Translations under genes and position numbers: made by a program
In this document: positions 5,580 to 6,501 of the stretch, one piece after another
Numbering within the stretch: the first letter of the stretch is position 1
Layout of the letters: every line of letters begins with the position of its first letter
From: Chloroflexota bacterium
Lineage (GTDB): Bacteria; Chloroflexota; Anaerolineae; Aggregatilineales; Phototrophicaceae
Length of the DNA stretch: 6,501 nt
Assembly (NCBI GenBank): GCA_010092805.1
Contig: JAADYY010000012.1
Span: forward strand, 1 to 6,501
Direction: 5' to 3'
The notes under the pieces: generated by a model
The model's database searches: none
Seen by the model: the letters and a program-made list of their open reading frames with translations, nothing else
What the model was told of the DNA's origin: nothing

Positions 5580-6501
5580 ATGAGCCGATTATCGTGAATG
5601 TCCTGATCGCATCCTATCTCGAACCGGAATACGTCGAGCAGATCCGCGCAGCGGCACCAGAAGTCACCGTCTGGTATCACCCGGAGCTGCTCGGCAAGCC
5701 ACGCTATACTGCCGATCACACCGCACGCCCGGATCGTACCCCCGAACAGGAAGCGCAGTGGCGTGATCTGCTTGCGAAAGCGGACATTCTCTTTGACTTC
5801 GACTTCTCCAATCGTGAGGATCTGCCCGAATTGGCACCACAACTCAAGTGGATTCAAACGTCGAGCGCGGGCATTGGGCAGTTCGTAAAACGGCATCGCT
5901 ACATCGAGCGCACGAGTTGGATCTTCACGACGGCGAGCGGTGTACACGCGCGCCCCCTCGCAGAGTTCGCGCTGATGGCGATGCTGATGTTCGCCAAAGA
6001 TTATCGCTACCTGCGCGAATCGCAGGAGAAGCAGTCTTGGCAGCGCTACTCTGCACGCGAGCTGTCGCAGTCCACCGTCGGGATCATCGGTCTGGGCAAA
6101 ATCGGGCGCGAGGTCGCACGGCTAGCCCACGCCTTCGAAATGACGGTGATCGGCACCCGCCGTCACCCGGAGCGCGGCGCGCCCGACTACATCGCCAAGC
6201 TGTATAGTATGGCTGATCTGGATGCTGTGCTGTCGCAGACTGATTTTCTGGTGATCGCAACACCACATACGGACGAAACCGACAACCTGATCAGCGCACG
6301 TGAGCTGGCGTTGCTGCCAAAGGGCGCAGTCGTGATCAATATCGGGCGCGGCCAGGTGATCGATCAAGCGGCACTCGTCGCGGCGCTGCAATCCGGCCAT
6401 CTGGGCGGCGCGGCGCTCGACGTGTTCGCCGTCGAACCGCTGCCTCCCGGCGATCCGCTGTGGGCAATGCCCAACGTGATCGTCAGCCCACATTCGGCCA
6501 G
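5576..6501 (+). CDS. D-isomer-specific 2-hydroxyacid dehydrogenase, 3' end cut by window edge
   Basis: The first 308 residues of a cytoplasmic enzyme that interconverts 2-oxo acids and D-2-hydroxy acids with NAD(P)(H). The N-terminal substrate domain (1 to about 118) leads into the nucleotide-binding domain, with VGIIGLGKIG (168-177; GxGxxG at 172-177). The three catalytic residues of the family are present: Arg258 in INIGRG, Glu287 in DVFAVEP, and His306 in SPHS. After the second Rossmann strand the usual acidic residue is replaced by GTRR (193-196), which suggests preference for NADP(H). Only the final helix, perhaps 15-25 residues, should be missing. I prefer the GTG at 5576, which overlaps the previous stop as GTGA and would be translationally coupled; a second GTG at 5594, six codons later, is possible and gives the more usual N-terminus. 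Its place in the transporter operon suggests it processes a product of the imported compound. Its substrate, for example glyoxylate, hydroxypyruvate or another 2-oxo acid, is not readable. Confidence 0.93.
   Translation, partial: MNEPIIVNVLIASYLEPEYVEQIRAAAPEVTVWYHPELLGKPRYTADHTARPDRTPEQEAQWRDLLAKADILFDFDFSNREDLPELAPQLKWIQTSSAGIGQFVKRHRYIERTSWIFTTASGVHARPLAEFALMAMLMFAKDYRYLRESQEKQSWQRYSARELSQSTVGIIGLGKIGREVARLAHAFEMTVIGTRRHPERGAPDYIAKLYSMADLDAVLSQTDFLVIATPHTDETDNLISARELALLPKGAVVINIGRGQVIDQAALVAALQSGHLGGAALDVFAVEPLPPGDPLWAMPNVIVSPHSA

Noticed and set aside
5580..5597. ATG at 5580 as start of the last gene
   Set aside because: It is in another frame and meets a stop after five codons; the dehydrogenase frame starts at GTG 5576 or 5594.
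5249..5947. Open frame of 232 codons on the minus strand
   Set aside because: It spans the end of the DppC-type gene and the start of the dehydrogenase gene in antisense, both of which have clear family motifs.

Overview
The window looks like chromosomal DNA from a GC-rich bacterium (roughly 59-60% G+C by eye), with tightly packed genes. The style of the solute-binding protein (an Ala-rich signal peptide ending in AAAQE, no lipobox) and of the other proteins recalls Chloroflexota, perhaps Anaerolineae. This is a recognition-level guess, since there is no rRNA or marker gene here to confirm it. I see no mobile element, CRISPR array, tRNA or rRNA.

Layout. Two transcription units diverge from an AT-rich intergenic region of about 240 bp (1852-2092). 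Leftward (minus strand) are an M14-family zinc deacylase of the succinylglutamate desuccinylase/aspartoacylase type (1851 to 916) and, 55 bp further on, a Gfo/Idh/MocA-type NAD(P)-dependent oxidoreductase (860 to beyond base 1; its C-terminus is outside the window). Rightward (plus strand) are a family-5 solute-binding protein (2093-3697), a DppB-type permease (3767-4690), a DppC-type permease (4683-5579) and a D-2-hydroxyacid dehydrogenase (5576 to beyond 6501). The last three overlap by 8 and 4 nt and are probably translationally coupled.

Control. Both directions have a plausible sigma70-like promoter in the central gap. The two arms of one inverted repeat (CCAAATAT / ATATTTGG, centres 21 bp apart) each overlap one of the -35 boxes, so one regulator could control both units. 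A 14-bp GC-rich hairpin without a U-tract separates the binding protein from the permeases and probably raises binding-protein mRNA relative to the membrane components.

How the genes may work together. The window reads as an uptake-and-catabolism module: a periplasmic/extracytoplasmic binding protein and two permeases import a peptide-like or otherwise conjugated small molecule, the M14 enzyme removes an acyl group, and two dehydrogenases act on hydroxy/oxo intermediates. The substrate cannot be read from the sequence. The two ABC ATPases such a transporter needs are not in the window. Two points stand out: the shared-operator geometry, and the oxidoreductase, whose usual catalytic Asp and His are replaced by Gly and Pro.
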